Assembly (NCBI RefSeq): GCF_005233835.1 | Contig: NZ_SZQA01000031.1 | Coordinates: 1 to 64,000 of the forward strand | Direction of reading: 5' to 3' | DNA: 64,000 bases | DNA from: Herbidospora galbida | GTDB lineage: Bacteria > Actinomycetota > Actinomycetes > Streptosporangiales > Streptosporangiaceae | Shown here: positions 1-8,359 of the stretch, one piece after another | Numbering within the stretch: the first letter of the stretch is position 1 | Layout: each line of letters starts with the position of its first letter | The notes under the pieces: generated by a model | What the model was told of the DNA's origin: nothing | The model's input: the letters and a program-made list of their open reading frames with translations, nothing else | Database searches by the model: none | Program-made: the position numbers and the translations under genes

Positions 1-85
1 TTACATTCCGAACCCGGAAGTTAAGCCCTCCAGCGCCGATGGTACTGCACCGGGGACGGTGTGGGAGAGTAGGACACCGCCGGAC
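1..85 (+). rRNA. rrf: 5S ribosomal RNA, 3' part (5' end outside window)
   Basis: The first ~85 bases match the distal two thirds of a bacterial 5S rRNA: the CCGAACCCGGAAGTTAAG block near base 8 and the GTGGGAGAGTAGGACACCGC block near base 61 are the conserved loop and helix segments. The gene continues upstream of base 1, so the window begins at the 3' end of an rRNA operon. The exact 3' end (about 85) is estimated from the closing helix. Confidence 0.95.
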
Positions 86-96
86 AATCTTTATAT

Positions 97-127
97 CGAA
101 GGCCCCGATCGTTGATCGGGGCCTTCG
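97..127 (+). terminator. rRNA operon terminator hairpin
   Basis: A perfect 14-bp inverted repeat (left arm CGAAGGCCCCGATC, loop GTT) begins 12 nt after the 5S end and is followed by a short T-containing stretch. Its position and stability suit termination of the rRNA operon. Confidence 0.9.
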
Positions 128-145
128 GCGTTTCGTGGGGGTATT

Positions 146-168
146 GCCCGGCCTTGTGGCCGGGCTTT
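146..168 (+). terminator. second, backup rRNA terminator
   Basis: An 8-bp GC stem (GCCCGGCC, loop TTGT, GGCCGGGC) is followed directly by TTT. It lies 19 nt after the first hairpin, giving a tandem terminator arrangement as is common after rRNA operons. Confidence 0.75.
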
Positions 169-583
169 CTGCGTTTCTGAGGCGAACTCCGACCCGAAAC
201 GGCCACGTTTGTGGTCTGGCCGCGCAGTCGGGCCTCCGTCGTTTCCGGTGGAGAAGCCGACCCCTGGAAGGCCGGCGATGACAGCTGCCGGTCGAGCGTT
301 CACGGGAGTGCGCGAGGCATGCGGCCTCAGGTTTGCGGAGCCGAGGTTGGCCTGCTGAACCATGCCGAGTCGAGGAGACAGGTCACACCCGTCCCAGCCC
401 GGCACCGCCCCCGCACCCGGTCCCAGCCCATCACCCCCACGGACAGCCCCGCCAAACCCGACCCCCCGTACACCCCGCAAACTGTCCACTCGCCACCCCG
501 CCCAGCCGAGCAAATTGACCACATTGTCTAGGTTGAGCTGCGGATACTTGCTCTTCTGCCTCCCCTCTTGTTGTCATTTGTAG
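169..583. other. intergenic region without a supported gene
   Basis: About 415 bases between the rRNA terminators and the phenylalanine hydroxylase gene. Several short open frames exist but have no recognisable product, start signal or sensible composition. It must contain the promoter of the downstream gene, but I cannot place a convincing -35/-10 pair. Confidence 0.6.
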
Positions 584-1468
584 ATGTTCGAGGAAGCGCA
601 GTACTTCGCTCCTGTCGCCGCCAACGAGGACGGGTCCGTCACCGTTGAGCTGGCCAAGAGCCATCCGGGGTTCGCCGACCCCGTATATCGGGCGCGTCGC
701 AACGCCATCGCCGGGCTCGCCGTGGGTTACACGCGGGGGGAGCCCATCCCGCACGCCGAGTACTCCGACGAGGAGCACGAGGTCTGGACCCTGGTCACCC
801 GGGAGCTGGCCGTCAAGCATCAGAAGTACGCCATCGCCGAGTTCCTCGACGCCGCCGAGGCGCTCGGGCTGCCGAAGGATCGGATCCCGCAGCTCGAAGA
901 GGTCAGTGAGCTGCTGAAGCCGCTGACCGGGTTCCGCTACCTGCCGGCCGCGGGGCTGGTGCCGCTGCGGGAGTTCTACGGGGTGCTGGCGGACTCGTAC
1001 TTCCACTCGACGCAGTACATCCGGCACCACTCGGTGCCCTTCTACACCCCGGAGCCTGACGTCATCCACGAGGTCATCGGGCACGGCAACACGCTGGCGT
1101 CCCCGCGGTTCGCGGCGCTCTACCGGCTCGCGGGGCAGGCGGCGCGGCGGGTCGAGACGGCCGAGGCGCTGGAGTTCGTCTCGAAGGTCTTCTGGTTCAC
1201 CCTCGAGTTCGGGGTCATGCGGGAGGGGCGCGATCTGAAGGCCTATGGGGCCGGGATCCTCAGCTCGTACGGCGAGATCGAGGAGTTCCGGGGGATGGAC
1301 ATCCGGCCCCTGGACGTCACCGTCATGGGCACGACGGCCTATGACATCACGAAGTACCAGGACGTGCTCTTCGAGGCGGCCTCGTTCGACCACCTCGAAG
1401 ACGTCGTCGGTCAGTTCTGGGCGTCGTGCGATGACGAGATGATCGCCAAGTTGCGCACTACGGCTTGA
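584..1468 (+). CDS. phhA: Phenylalanine 4-monooxygenase (aromatic amino acid hydroxylase)
   Basis: A 294-aa cytoplasmic iron- and pterin-dependent hydroxylase converting phenylalanine to tyrosine, the first step of phenylalanine breakdown. The metal site is visible: PDVIHEVIGH gives His162 and His167, and Glu208 follows in VFWFTLEFG, the classic 2-His-1-Glu facial triad. Length is that of single-domain bacterial enzymes; no regulatory ACT domain is present. The ATG lacks a good ribosome-binding site. Its last 11 bases overlap the convergent phosphodiester-glycosidase gene. No other phenylalanine or tyrosine catabolic gene lies next to it. Confidence 0.93.
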   Translation: MFEEAQYFAPVAANEDGSVTVELAKSHPGFADPVYRARRNAIAGLAVGYTRGEPIPHAEYSDEEHEVWTLVTRELAVKHQKYAIAEFLDAAEALGLPKDRIPQLEEVSELLKPLTGFRYLPAAGLVPLREFYGVLADSYFHSTQYIRHHSVPFYTPEPDVIHEVIGHGNTLASPRFAALYRLAGQAARRVETAEALEFVSKVFWFTLEFGVMREGRDLKAYGAGILSSYGEIEEFRGMDIRPLDVTVMGTTAYDITKYQDVLFEAASFDHLEDVVGQFWASCDDEMIAKLRTTA

Positions 1469-2918
1469 TCAGGAGGGCGTCGCCGACCGCGCGCTCCGCG
1501 CCGTCGGAGGGCTTGTTGACGACCTTGCCCTTGACGACCATGGCGCTGGAGCCGCCGCCGTCGAGGTTGATGGCGTCGCGGGCGCCCAGCCACTGCATGA
1601 CGCGGGCGGCCTCGTGGAAGGAGGCGCCGACGGTCTGGCCCGGTGCGCGGCCGTCGACGACGGCCAGGATCAGTTTGCCGTTCCTCGTCACGCCCGCGAG
1701 GGTGCGGGGGTGGCGGCGGACGATCATGTTGATGTTGGCCATGCCGTCGGTGGAGGCGGTGATCCAGGTCTTGCCGTTCTTCACCAGGCCCACGCCGCCG
1801 CCGACGATGTGGGTGTCGGGGGTGAGCGGAACGGTCCGCTTCTTGCGCAGGTCGGTGACCGTCGTCTTGAGCTGGACCTTGCCGCCCTCCGGGGCGTAGG
1901 CGGCGAGCCAGTCGGCTCCGGCGCCGACGCCCTGTAGCACCCGCATGCCCTTCATGATCTTGGCGCCGGGCGAGCGGACGGCCGTGACGACGCCGTCGGG
2001 GTCGATCACGACCTCGGTCGCGCCGACCTTCGGGGTGCTGGCGCCGAACTCCTCGGTGTAGAGGACGAGTTCGCCGTCCTTGCCGACGCGGTTCACGCCC
2101 GCGACGGGGGCCAGCGCGCCGCCGGCCGCGACGTTCACGGCCGACTTGAGTTCGGTGATGCGGGCGGTGCGGCCCTTCAGGACCACCGCCGTACGGCCCT
2201 CGACGGCCTCGCTGAGCAGTTTGCCGCCGACGACCGAGATGCCGGTCGGGTCGCCCCGGTAGGCGGCGCCCGTGTGGATGTCGAAGAAGCCGCCGTTGAC
2301 GCCGGCGATGGCGCCGGAGCCCTTGGCCATGTCGGTGACGCGTTCCCGGACGGCCGTCTTCTTGCCGAGGCTGGCGGCGAAGCTGCCGCGGAAGGACCTC
2401 GGGTCGACCATGAGGATCTTCATCGACCAGGGGCCCGCGGTGACGAAGCCGTCGTCGCCCGTGTAGTCGGCCTTGGCGCTGACGCCGGCCTTCTTGAGCT
2501 CCTTGACGACCTTGTCGGCCTCCTTCTTCTCACTGAGGGGCCACTGGCCGACGCGGACCATCCAGTAGTCCTGCGCGGGGTAGTCGGCGATCGCCGGCCG
2601 GGTGAACTTCACCACCACCGGTTCGAACCCCGCCATCTGCACGGCGAGCGCCTGCTTCTCCGCCGTGCGCTGGGTGAACGCGTCGTTCGCGCCGGCCAGC
2701 ACGCTGACGGTGTAGCCGTCCTTGTTCGTGCCGTGGCGCAAGGTGATGTATTCGATGCCCGGTATGACCATCTTCGAGGTCGTCTTCGCCAAACCGGGAA
2801 CACCCAGCGGAAAGCTCGACGACGGCAGTCCCGTGGTCTTCTGGCTGTCGGCAAAAACCGGCATAACCGGCAAAAGGGATGCCAGTGCGGTAATTGCGAC
2901 GGTCAGACGGCCTCTCAT
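1458..2918 (-). CDS. Secreted phosphodiester glycosidase family (NAGPA-like) protein with SPOR-like N-terminal part
   Basis: A 486-aa exported protein. An N-terminal signal peptide (MRGRLTVAITALASLLPVMP, then AlaPheAla-type region VFADS) is followed by a region around residues 65-160 with two beta-alpha units resembling SPOR/peptidoglycan-binding repeats. The remainder is a phosphodiester glycosidase domain ending in the hallmark INLDGGGSSAMV motif around residue 450. The human family member uncovers mannose-6-phosphate; in bacteria the substrate is unknown, with cell-wall sugar phosphodiesters a common suggestion. The ATG at 2918 is preferred over the TTG at 2933 because GGGGAG lies 7 nt upstream of it. 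Confidence 0.85.
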   Translation of the reverse strand: MRGRLTVAITALASLLPVMPVFADSQKTTGLPSSSFPLGVPGLAKTTSKMVIPGIEYITLRHGTNKDGYTVSVLAGANDAFTQRTAEKQALAVQMAGFEPVVVKFTRPAIADYPAQDYWMVRVGQWPLSEKKEADKVVKELKKAGVSAKADYTGDDGFVTAGPWSMKILMVDPRSFRGSFAASLGKKTAVRERVTDMAKGSGAIAGVNGGFFDIHTGAAYRGDPTGISVVGGKLLSEAVEGRTAVVLKGRTARITELKSAVNVAAGGALAPVAGVNRVGKDGELVLYTEEFGASTPKVGATEVVIDPDGVVTAVRSPGAKIMKGMRVLQGVGAGADWLAAYAPEGGKVQLKTTVTDLRKKRTVPLTPDTHIVGGGVGLVKNGKTWITASTDGMANINMIVRRHPRTLAGVTRNGKLILAVVDGRAPGQTVGASFHEAARVMQWLGARDAINLDGGGSSAMVVKGKVVNKPSDGAERAVGDALLIKP

Positions 2919-3035
2919 ATGGTCTCTCCCCAATAGTGGACGTGAGTGACCATCGTGGCGAGATTGCCGCTTATAAGTGGGCGAAACACGCCAATCGGTA
3001 TGAGAAATCTCGACTGAATTGAGTATTTCGCCTGG

Positions 3036-3269
3036 TCAATACCCGGTCGTCGCCTGACGGACGAACTCCTGCGGGGAAAGCGCCTCGATGAAGCCGATCC
3101 GCCCGTCGTCGAACCGGCGCAGGCCCCAGTAGTGGCCGGTGGCGGAGCCGTACCAGATGCTCCAGTGGGGGAAGCGCGCCGACAGGGCGCGTACGATCGC
3201 GCGGTGGTCGGGGGCCGGGAAGGCGCGGGGCGGGGTCTCGGATTCGGTTATCGTCACGTTCCGAGACAA
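3036..3269 (-). CDS. Small conserved-looking hypothetical protein
   Basis: A 77-aa soluble protein with no signal peptide or membrane segment. The body, with residues such as WSIWYGSATGHYWGL and a basic-acidic C-terminus, resembles small actinobacterial proteins of unknown function. The start is either TTG 3269 or GTG 3257. It stands alone between two genes of the same strand. Codon use is typical of the window, which supports a real gene, but no function can be given. Confidence 0.6.
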   Translation of the reverse strand: MSRNVTITESETPPRAFPAPDHRAIVRALSARFPHWSIWYGSATGHYWGLRRFDDGRIGFIEALSPQEFVRQATTGY

Positions 3270-3350
3270 TCACGTCCCGGAGGGTGAACCCGGAATGCCC
3301 GAATCGTGGGGTGGGGCAGGTTTTACACCTGGTGGAAACGAATCCTTATC

Positions 3351-4385
3351 TCACCTTGTCGCGGGTAGGAGAGACGCCAGCCGGGCGCCGTCGAGGCCCT
3401 CGACGGTCAGGCCGCCGAAACCGGTCATCGTCTCCCCTGCCACGAGCGCGTTGACGATCGCCTCCTCGGTGGCCTCGATGACGGCGTGGTAGAGCGGGTC
3501 GAGGTGGTCGTCGGCCATGACGGTCACCCGGTAGGTCGGCGGCACCTCCGCGTCGAGCACGTTCACCGGCAGGTTCCGGTTGCCCACGCTGAAGCACAGG
3601 AAGCCGTCGCCGCTCGAGTTCTCGCCCGCGCCGCCCGTGCGGCCGACGCCGAGCCCGGCGCGCTGGGCCAGGCGGGCGCACTGGTGCGGGAGCAGCGGTG
3701 CGTCGGTGGCCACGATCCCGATGATCGACCCGGCGCCCTCGTGGGGGACCTCCGAGGCGCCCAGACGGCGGCCGACGTCGACGCCGTTCACGGTGAGCCG
3801 CTCGCGGCGCCCGTGGTTGGCCTGCACGTAGACGCCGACCGTGTACCCGCCGGCGACCCGCGAGGCGGTGCCCGCGCCGCCCTTGAAGCCGTGGCAGATC
3901 ATCCCGGTGCCGCCGCCGACCGCGCCCTCCGCGACGGGGCCCCCGGCCGCGCCTGAGAACGCCGCGACGACGTGCTCGGCGGTCACGTGGCGGCCGGTGA
4001 TGTCGTTCAGGGAGCCGTCCCAGGTCTCGCCGACCACGGGCAGCGACCAGCCCTGGCCGCCGGGGTCGAGGGCCGACAGGGCGTCGCGGACCACGCCGAC
4101 CGATCCGGTGCTGGTCAGGCCGATGGGGGAGGCGAGCATGCCGAGTTCCCGCACGTACGCCAAACCGGTCAGCTCGCCGTTGCCGTTGAGCCAGTGGTAG
4201 CCGGCGAACACCGGCTCGGCGAAGGTGTCGCCCTCGTGCGGCAGGATGACCGTCACGCCGGTCCGCACCGACGCCCCCGAGACGAGCGTCGTGTGGCCTA
4301 CCCGCACTCCCGGCACGTCGGTGATGGCGTTGTGCGCGCCCGGCGCGAAGGTCCCGATCACGATGCCGTGGTCGCGCGCTCTCAT
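3351..4385 (-). CDS. P1 family peptidase (DmpA/S58, L-aminopeptidase/D-esterase type)
   Basis: A 344-aa cytoplasmic N-terminal-nucleophile hydrolase. The proenzyme of this family cleaves itself between Gly and Ser to expose the catalytic Ser; here that junction is Gly219-Ser220 in EGAGSIIGIVATDAPLL. The start DHGIVIGTFAPGAHNAITDV and the GTGMICHGFKGG segment are family hallmarks. Substrates are small peptides or beta-amino-acid peptides. Its ATG overlaps the stop of the upstream PucR gene by 4 bases (ATGA), so the two are translationally coupled and the regulator probably controls the peptidase. Confidence 0.9.
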   Translation of the reverse strand: MRARDHGIVIGTFAPGAHNAITDVPGVRVGHTTLVSGASVRTGVTVILPHEGDTFAEPVFAGYHWLNGNGELTGLAYVRELGMLASPIGLTSTGSVGVVRDALSALDPGGQGWSLPVVGETWDGSLNDITGRHVTAEHVVAAFSGAAGGPVAEGAVGGGTGMICHGFKGGAGTASRVAGGYTVGVYVQANHGRRERLTVNGVDVGRRLGASEVPHEGAGSIIGIVATDAPLLPHQCARLAQRAGLGVGRTGGAGENSSGDGFLCFSVGNRNLPVNVLDAEVPPTYRVTVMADDHLDPLYHAVIEATEEAIVNALVAGETMTGFGGLTVEGLDGARLASLLPATR

Positions 4386-5980
4386 CGGGTCTCCCGGAAC
4401 GACTCCAGCGCCAGCAGCGCGACGTGCAGCGACAGGCAGGAGTCGACGTCGTCGAGGTCGGTCGACAGCACCCGTTCCAGCCGGCGCAGGCGGTCGTAGA
4501 AGGCCGGCCGCGACAGGTGGGCGCGCTGGGCGGCGACCGCCTTGTTGCGGCCCGCCTCCAGGTAGATGCGCAGGATGCGGGTCAGGTCGGAGTTGCGCTG
4601 GGCGTCGTGGGCCAGCAGCGGGCCGAGTTCCCGTTCGGCGAAGGTCTGCAGCCGGGCGTCGTCGCGCAGCAGGTGCAGCAGCCCCCGCAGGCGCAGGTCG
4701 GGCAGCCGGTAGTAGGGGCGGCCGTCGGGCTGGCGGACGGCCACGTCGGCGACCTGTTCGGCTTCGAGGAAGCTGCGGCGTACGTCACGGAGGGAGTCGA
4801 CCGTCGAACCGGCGGCGAGGACCGCCCCGGCGGCGCGGAGCCGCTCGGCCAGGGTGTTGAGCGCGGCCTCCGCGCCCACGCGGGGCGGCAGCGGCAGCAG
4901 CACGCCGACGTGGGCCTGGTCGAGCGCGCCCACCAGGGCGGGCAGCCGGGCGTCGCGGCAGGCGGCGGCGGTGAGGTCGGCCAGGTCGGCGAGCCGGGCC
5001 TGGTCGTCGAAGGCGCCCTCGCCGAGCGTGGTCGGCCTGATCACGACGCTGACCAGCTTGCGGCCGGTCAGCGGCACGCCCACCGCGCGGGCGCGGGCGG
5101 CGGCCTCGTCGGGGTCGGCGTAGGCGTGGCTGAGGATGCCGGTGAGGATCGTGCCGTGGGCCTGGCGCTCAAGGGAGAGCTGGTGGCGTTCGAGGAGACG
5201 TCCGAGAGCGAGGGTGGTCGCGGCCCGTTCGGCCAGCACGATGTCGCGCGGCCCCGGCGGGCGGTCGGCGAGCAGGATCAGCCGGCCCCAGTCCTGGCCG
5301 CGGGCGCCGACCACGGTGACCAGCCAGCCGGCGGCCTCGTCGTAGGCGGTGCGGCCCTCGGGGGAGACCGCCCGCGAGCGGGTCTCCCAGCTGGCCAGCA
5401 GGGCGCCGACGTCCTGCCCGGCCGAGTCGCAGGCGAGCACCTGGTGGGCCAGGTTCTCCAGCATGACCGGGCGGCCGGAGAAGCGGGCCACCTGGGCGAG
5501 CACCTCGGCCGGCGACGCGCCCTCGACCGAGAGCTCGGTGAAGATCTCGTGGAGCTGCTCGGAGGCCCGCAGCTCCTGGATCTGCGAGTCGATGATCATG
5601 TTGTGAACCGACTCGGTGATCTGCACGAACGGCGTCTCGCGGGCCAGCGTGATCAGCGGCAGCCCGTGGTCTTCGGCCGACCTGACCACCGCGGCGGGCA
5701 GTTCGCGGACGAACCGGCGGCCCAGTTCGACGACCAGGCCGGAGGCGCCGACCTGGGCCAGGTCGGCCACGTAGTCGGCCAGCTTGTCGGGCTCGGGCGG
5801 CAGCGCGACGCCGGTGGTGAGCACCAGCTCGCCGCCGCGCAGAAGGGGGGCGATGTCGGTGATCTCGCCCACGTGGACCCAGCGGACCCGGCCGCTCAGC
5901 CGGTCGGCGCCCGCCACCACGGTGGGGTCGCCGCGCCGGACCGTGTCGAGAGAGAGCACGTCCGCGACGGTGGGGAGCAT
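4382..5980 (-). CDS. PucR family transcriptional regulator
   Basis: A 532-aa regulator. Residues 1 to about 125 are a PucR domain (LSGRVRWVHVGEITDIAPLL and a LVLTTG motif), the middle is the GGDEF-like spacer of the CdaR/PucR family, and the C-terminus is the PucR helix-turn-helix (YLEAGRNKAVAAQRAHLSRP). Such proteins respond to small amines, purines or amino acids. On the minus strand TAATGT lies 7 nt before the ATG, pointing to a leaderless transcript. It is the first gene of a two-gene operon with the P1 peptidase. Confidence 0.9.
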   Translation of the reverse strand: MLPTVADVLSLDTVRRGDPTVVAGADRLSGRVRWVHVGEITDIAPLLRGGELVLTTGVALPPEPDKLADYVADLAQVGASGLVVELGRRFVRELPAAVVRSAEDHGLPLITLARETPFVQITESVHNMIIDSQIQELRASEQLHEIFTELSVEGASPAEVLAQVARFSGRPVMLENLAHQVLACDSAGQDVGALLASWETRSRAVSPEGRTAYDEAAGWLVTVVGARGQDWGRLILLADRPPGPRDIVLAERAATTLALGRLLERHQLSLERQAHGTILTGILSHAYADPDEAAARARAVGVPLTGRKLVSVVIRPTTLGEGAFDDQARLADLADLTAAACRDARLPALVGALDQAHVGVLLPLPPRVGAEAALNTLAERLRAAGAVLAAGSTVDSLRDVRRSFLEAEQVADVAVRQPDGRPYYRLPDLRLRGLLHLLRDDARLQTFAERELGPLLAHDAQRNSDLTRILRIYLEAGRNKAVAAQRAHLSRPAFYDRLRRLERVLSTDLDDVDSCLSLHVALLALESFRETR

Positions 5981-6006
5981 GTCAGCGACATTAGCCGCTC
6001 AACGTC

Positions 6007-6756
6007 TCATTTTGTCAGGTGGTTTTCCGACATATCCGCACTTCGGGGGAGCCGCATGGCCAGCCCGTCGAGCATCGAGATCAGCCCGAAGTCGAACGAG
6101 AGCTGCCGATGGGCGATCGGGTCGATCGTGCTCTCGACGGCTTCCTGGAAGCGCGCGTGGATTTCGGGGTGGGTGCGGGCGGCCTCTTCGACCAGCGGGG
6201 CGAGATCCTCCTGGGCCTGCGCCATGGTGATGCCCCGGCTCTTGAGCGCCGAGGTGTAGGCCGCTTCGGGCGCGGTGGCGCCGATCGTGTACGACAGCAC
6301 CGCCGCCCCCGCGTAGTCGATGTCGGTCCCCCGGAAGCCCGCGCGTTCCAGGGCCGTGCAGAGCGTGGCCGAGCAGTTCATGGCGTTGGGGCCGAGCGCG
6401 GGGAGCGAGCCGAGCACGAAGGTGAACCAGGGGTGGGCCATGATCGCGGCGCGCAGCCCCCAGGCCACGTTGCTCGTCACCTCCCGCCAGCTGTCGGACG
6501 TCGGGATGCGGACCTCGCCGAAGACCTCGTCCATGGCCAGTTCGAGCAGTTCGTTCTTGTTGGCGACGTGCCAGTAGAGGCTGGTCGCCCCGGCGTCGAG
6601 CTTGGCGCCGAGTTTGCGCATGCTGAGCGCCTCCATGCCCTCGGCGTCGAGCAGCTCGACCGTCGCCTGCACGATCTGCTCACGGCTGAGGCCCTGCTGC
6701 GCGCGGCGGGGCTTGGATGCCCGCGTCCACACGCTGGTGAAGCGCTGTTCCGGCAT
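6007..6756 (-). CDS. TetR family regulator of the divergent efflux gene
   Basis: A 249-aa repressor. The N-terminal helix-turn-helix (about residues 25-70: LSREQIVQATVELLDAEGMEALSMR, read in parts) ends in SLYWHVANKNEL, typical of TetR proteins of the TetR_C drug-sensing group. The reading frame stays open far upstream, but ATG 6756 is chosen because the HTH follows at the usual distance and TACTGT lies 6 nt before it on the minus strand. It is divergent from an MFS exporter across a 54-base region full of inverted repeats, the usual repressor/efflux pair. Confidence 0.9.
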   Translation of the reverse strand: MPEQRFTSVWTRASKPRRAQQGLSREQIVQATVELLDAEGMEALSMRKLGAKLDAGATSLYWHVANKNELLELAMDEVFGEVRIPTSDSWREVTSNVAWGLRAAIMAHPWFTFVLGSLPALGPNAMNCSATLCTALERAGFRGTDIDYAGAAVLSYTIGATAPEAAYTSALKSRGITMAQAQEDLAPLVEEAARTHPEIHARFQEAVESTIDPIAHRQLSFDFGLISMLDGLAMRLPRSADMSENHLTK

Positions 6757-6773
6757 CTGTCCACAGTAAATCG

Positions 6774-6832
6774 CTCGCACACTGTTCGAGAATCGTCGTA
6801 CAGTGTGCGAGTGACCTCGAACACTGTACGAG
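6774..6832. promoter_or_regulatory. TetR operator cluster between tetR-like gene and MFS exporter
   Basis: A perfect 12-bp inverted repeat CTCGCACACTGT (6774-6785) / ACAGTGTGCGAG (6800-6811) with 14-base spacer, and a second perfect 10-bp pair CGTACAGTGT (6797-6806) / ACACTGTACG (6821-6830). The half-site ACACTGTNCG therefore recurs. The TACAGT -10 box of the exporter (6799-6804) lies inside the right arm, so repressor binding would block transcription directly. Confidence 0.8.
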
Positions 6833-8292
6833 ACCCCCGGCGATGGTGGATTCTCGTCGCCCTCTGTCTCGCTCTGCTGACCATCGTGGTGGACAACACG
6901 GTCCTGAACCTGGCCATCCCGGCGCTCATGCGCGACCTCGGCGCCACGCCCGCCGACGTCCAGTGGATCATCGACGGCTACATCCTGGTCTTCGCCGGGC
7001 TGCTGCTCACCGCCGGATCCCTCTCGGACCGCTACGGCCGCCGCAAGGCCCTCGTCTTCGGCCTGGTGATCTTCGGGGCGTCGTCCGTCCTGGCCATGCT
7101 GGCCGCGGAGCCCTGGCACCTCATCGCGGCGCGGGTGCTGATGGGCGTGGGCGGCTCGTTCATGATGCCGTCGACCCTGTCGATCCTCATCACGGTCTTC
7201 GACGAGGACGAACGCCGCACGGCCATCGCCGCCTGGAGCGCGGTCGCCGGTGTCGGCGTGATCGCCGGGCCCACCCTCGGCGGATTCCTGCTCCACAACT
7301 ACTACTGGGGATCGGTCTTCCTCCTCAACGTCCCCATCGCGATCGTCGCGATCATCGCCGCGCTGGTGCTGATGCCCGAGTCGAAGGGCGAGCCCCGGGG
7401 CTTCGACCCGATCGGCGTGGTGCTCTCGATCGTCGGCCTGAGCTCCGCCGTCTGGGTGGTGATCATGCTGCCCCAGGACGGCTTCAGCCCCCTCATGACG
7501 GCGGTCGCGGTGGCGGCGATCGGCGGGTTCGTCCTGTGGGAGCGCCGGGCCCCGCATCCGCTGCTGCCGCTGGAGCTGTTCCGGAACCGCTCGTTCTCCG
7601 GGGCGTCGTTCTCGATCGTGCTGCTCTCGTTCGGCGCGGGCGCGCTCATGCTGGCGCTCACCCAGTACCTGCAGTTCGTCCTCGGGTACGCGGCCCTCCA
7701 GGCCGGCCTCGCCCTGGTGCCGTACGTGCTGGCGTCCTTCGTCTTCAGCGGCGTCGGGGCGGCGCTGGGCAAGAAGGTGTCCAACAAGACCCTGATCGTG
7801 TCGGGCCTGACCGTGCTGGCCGCCGCCTTCGGCCTGCTCTCCACGCTCGACGTCGCCGACGGCTACGGCTTCCTGATCACCTGCCTCATCGTCATGGGGG
7901 TGGGCGGCGGCCTGGCCGGTCCGGCGGCCTACGCGACCCTGATGGGCGCGGTGCCGCCCAAGCACGCCGGGGTCGGCTCGGCGCTCAACGACACCGTGCA
8001 GCAGGTCGGGGCCGCCCTGTCGATCGCCGTGCTGGGGAGCGTGCTGGCGGCGGCGTACACGGCGGCGATGCCGGAGGGCGCGCCGGCCGCGGCGCGGGAG
8101 TCGGTCAACGCGGCCCTGGACAGCGGGGTCGCCGAACTGGTGCGGGCGGGCAAGGAGTCGTTCCTGTCGGCGATGTCGATCGGGTCGTGGGTGGGAGCCG
8201 GGTTCACGCTGCTCGCGGCCCTGGTCGCGCTGCTCGTGCTGCCCCGGAAGACGCCCGTCGCCGAGCCGGTCGCCGAGCCCGTCAAGATGTAA
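6811..8292 (+). CDS. MFS drug exporter, DHA2 family (14 membrane segments)
   Basis: A 493-aa integral membrane proton-drug antiporter. The first helix ends with the DHA2/DHA1 motif VDNTVLNLAIPAL, then GSLSDRYGRRKAL (motif A) and GPTLGGFLL (motif C). GTG 6811 is chosen since TACAGT at 6799-6804 gives a -10 box 6 nt upstream; the frame is open upstream but encodes nothing sensible there. The start codon overlaps the operator. Expression should be induced by ligands of the divergent TetR regulator. Confidence 0.88.
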   Translation: MTSNTVRDPRRWWILVALCLALLTIVVDNTVLNLAIPALMRDLGATPADVQWIIDGYILVFAGLLLTAGSLSDRYGRRKALVFGLVIFGASSVLAMLAAEPWHLIAARVLMGVGGSFMMPSTLSILITVFDEDERRTAIAAWSAVAGVGVIAGPTLGGFLLHNYYWGSVFLLNVPIAIVAIIAALVLMPESKGEPRGFDPIGVVLSIVGLSSAVWVVIMLPQDGFSPLMTAVAVAAIGGFVLWERRAPHPLLPLELFRNRSFSGASFSIVLLSFGAGALMLALTQYLQFVLGYAALQAGLALVPYVLASFVFSGVGAALGKKVSNKTLIVSGLTVLAAAFGLLSTLDVADGYGFLITCLIVMGVGGGLAGPAAYATLMGAVPPKHAGVGSALNDTVQQVGAALSIAVLGSVLAAAYTAAMPEGAPAAARESVNAALDSGVAELVRAGKESFLSAMSIGSWVGAGFTLLAALVALLVLPRKTPVAEPVAEPVKM

Positions 8293-8359
8293 GGGAAAGC
8301 CGGGATGGTCCGACATGATGTGGGTATGGCCCGAACCCATGAGCCGGGATACTCAAGGC

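Noticed and set aside
4424-6259. 611-codon plus-strand open frame
   Set aside because: Antisense to the PucR gene and part of the TetR gene; no recognisable motifs.
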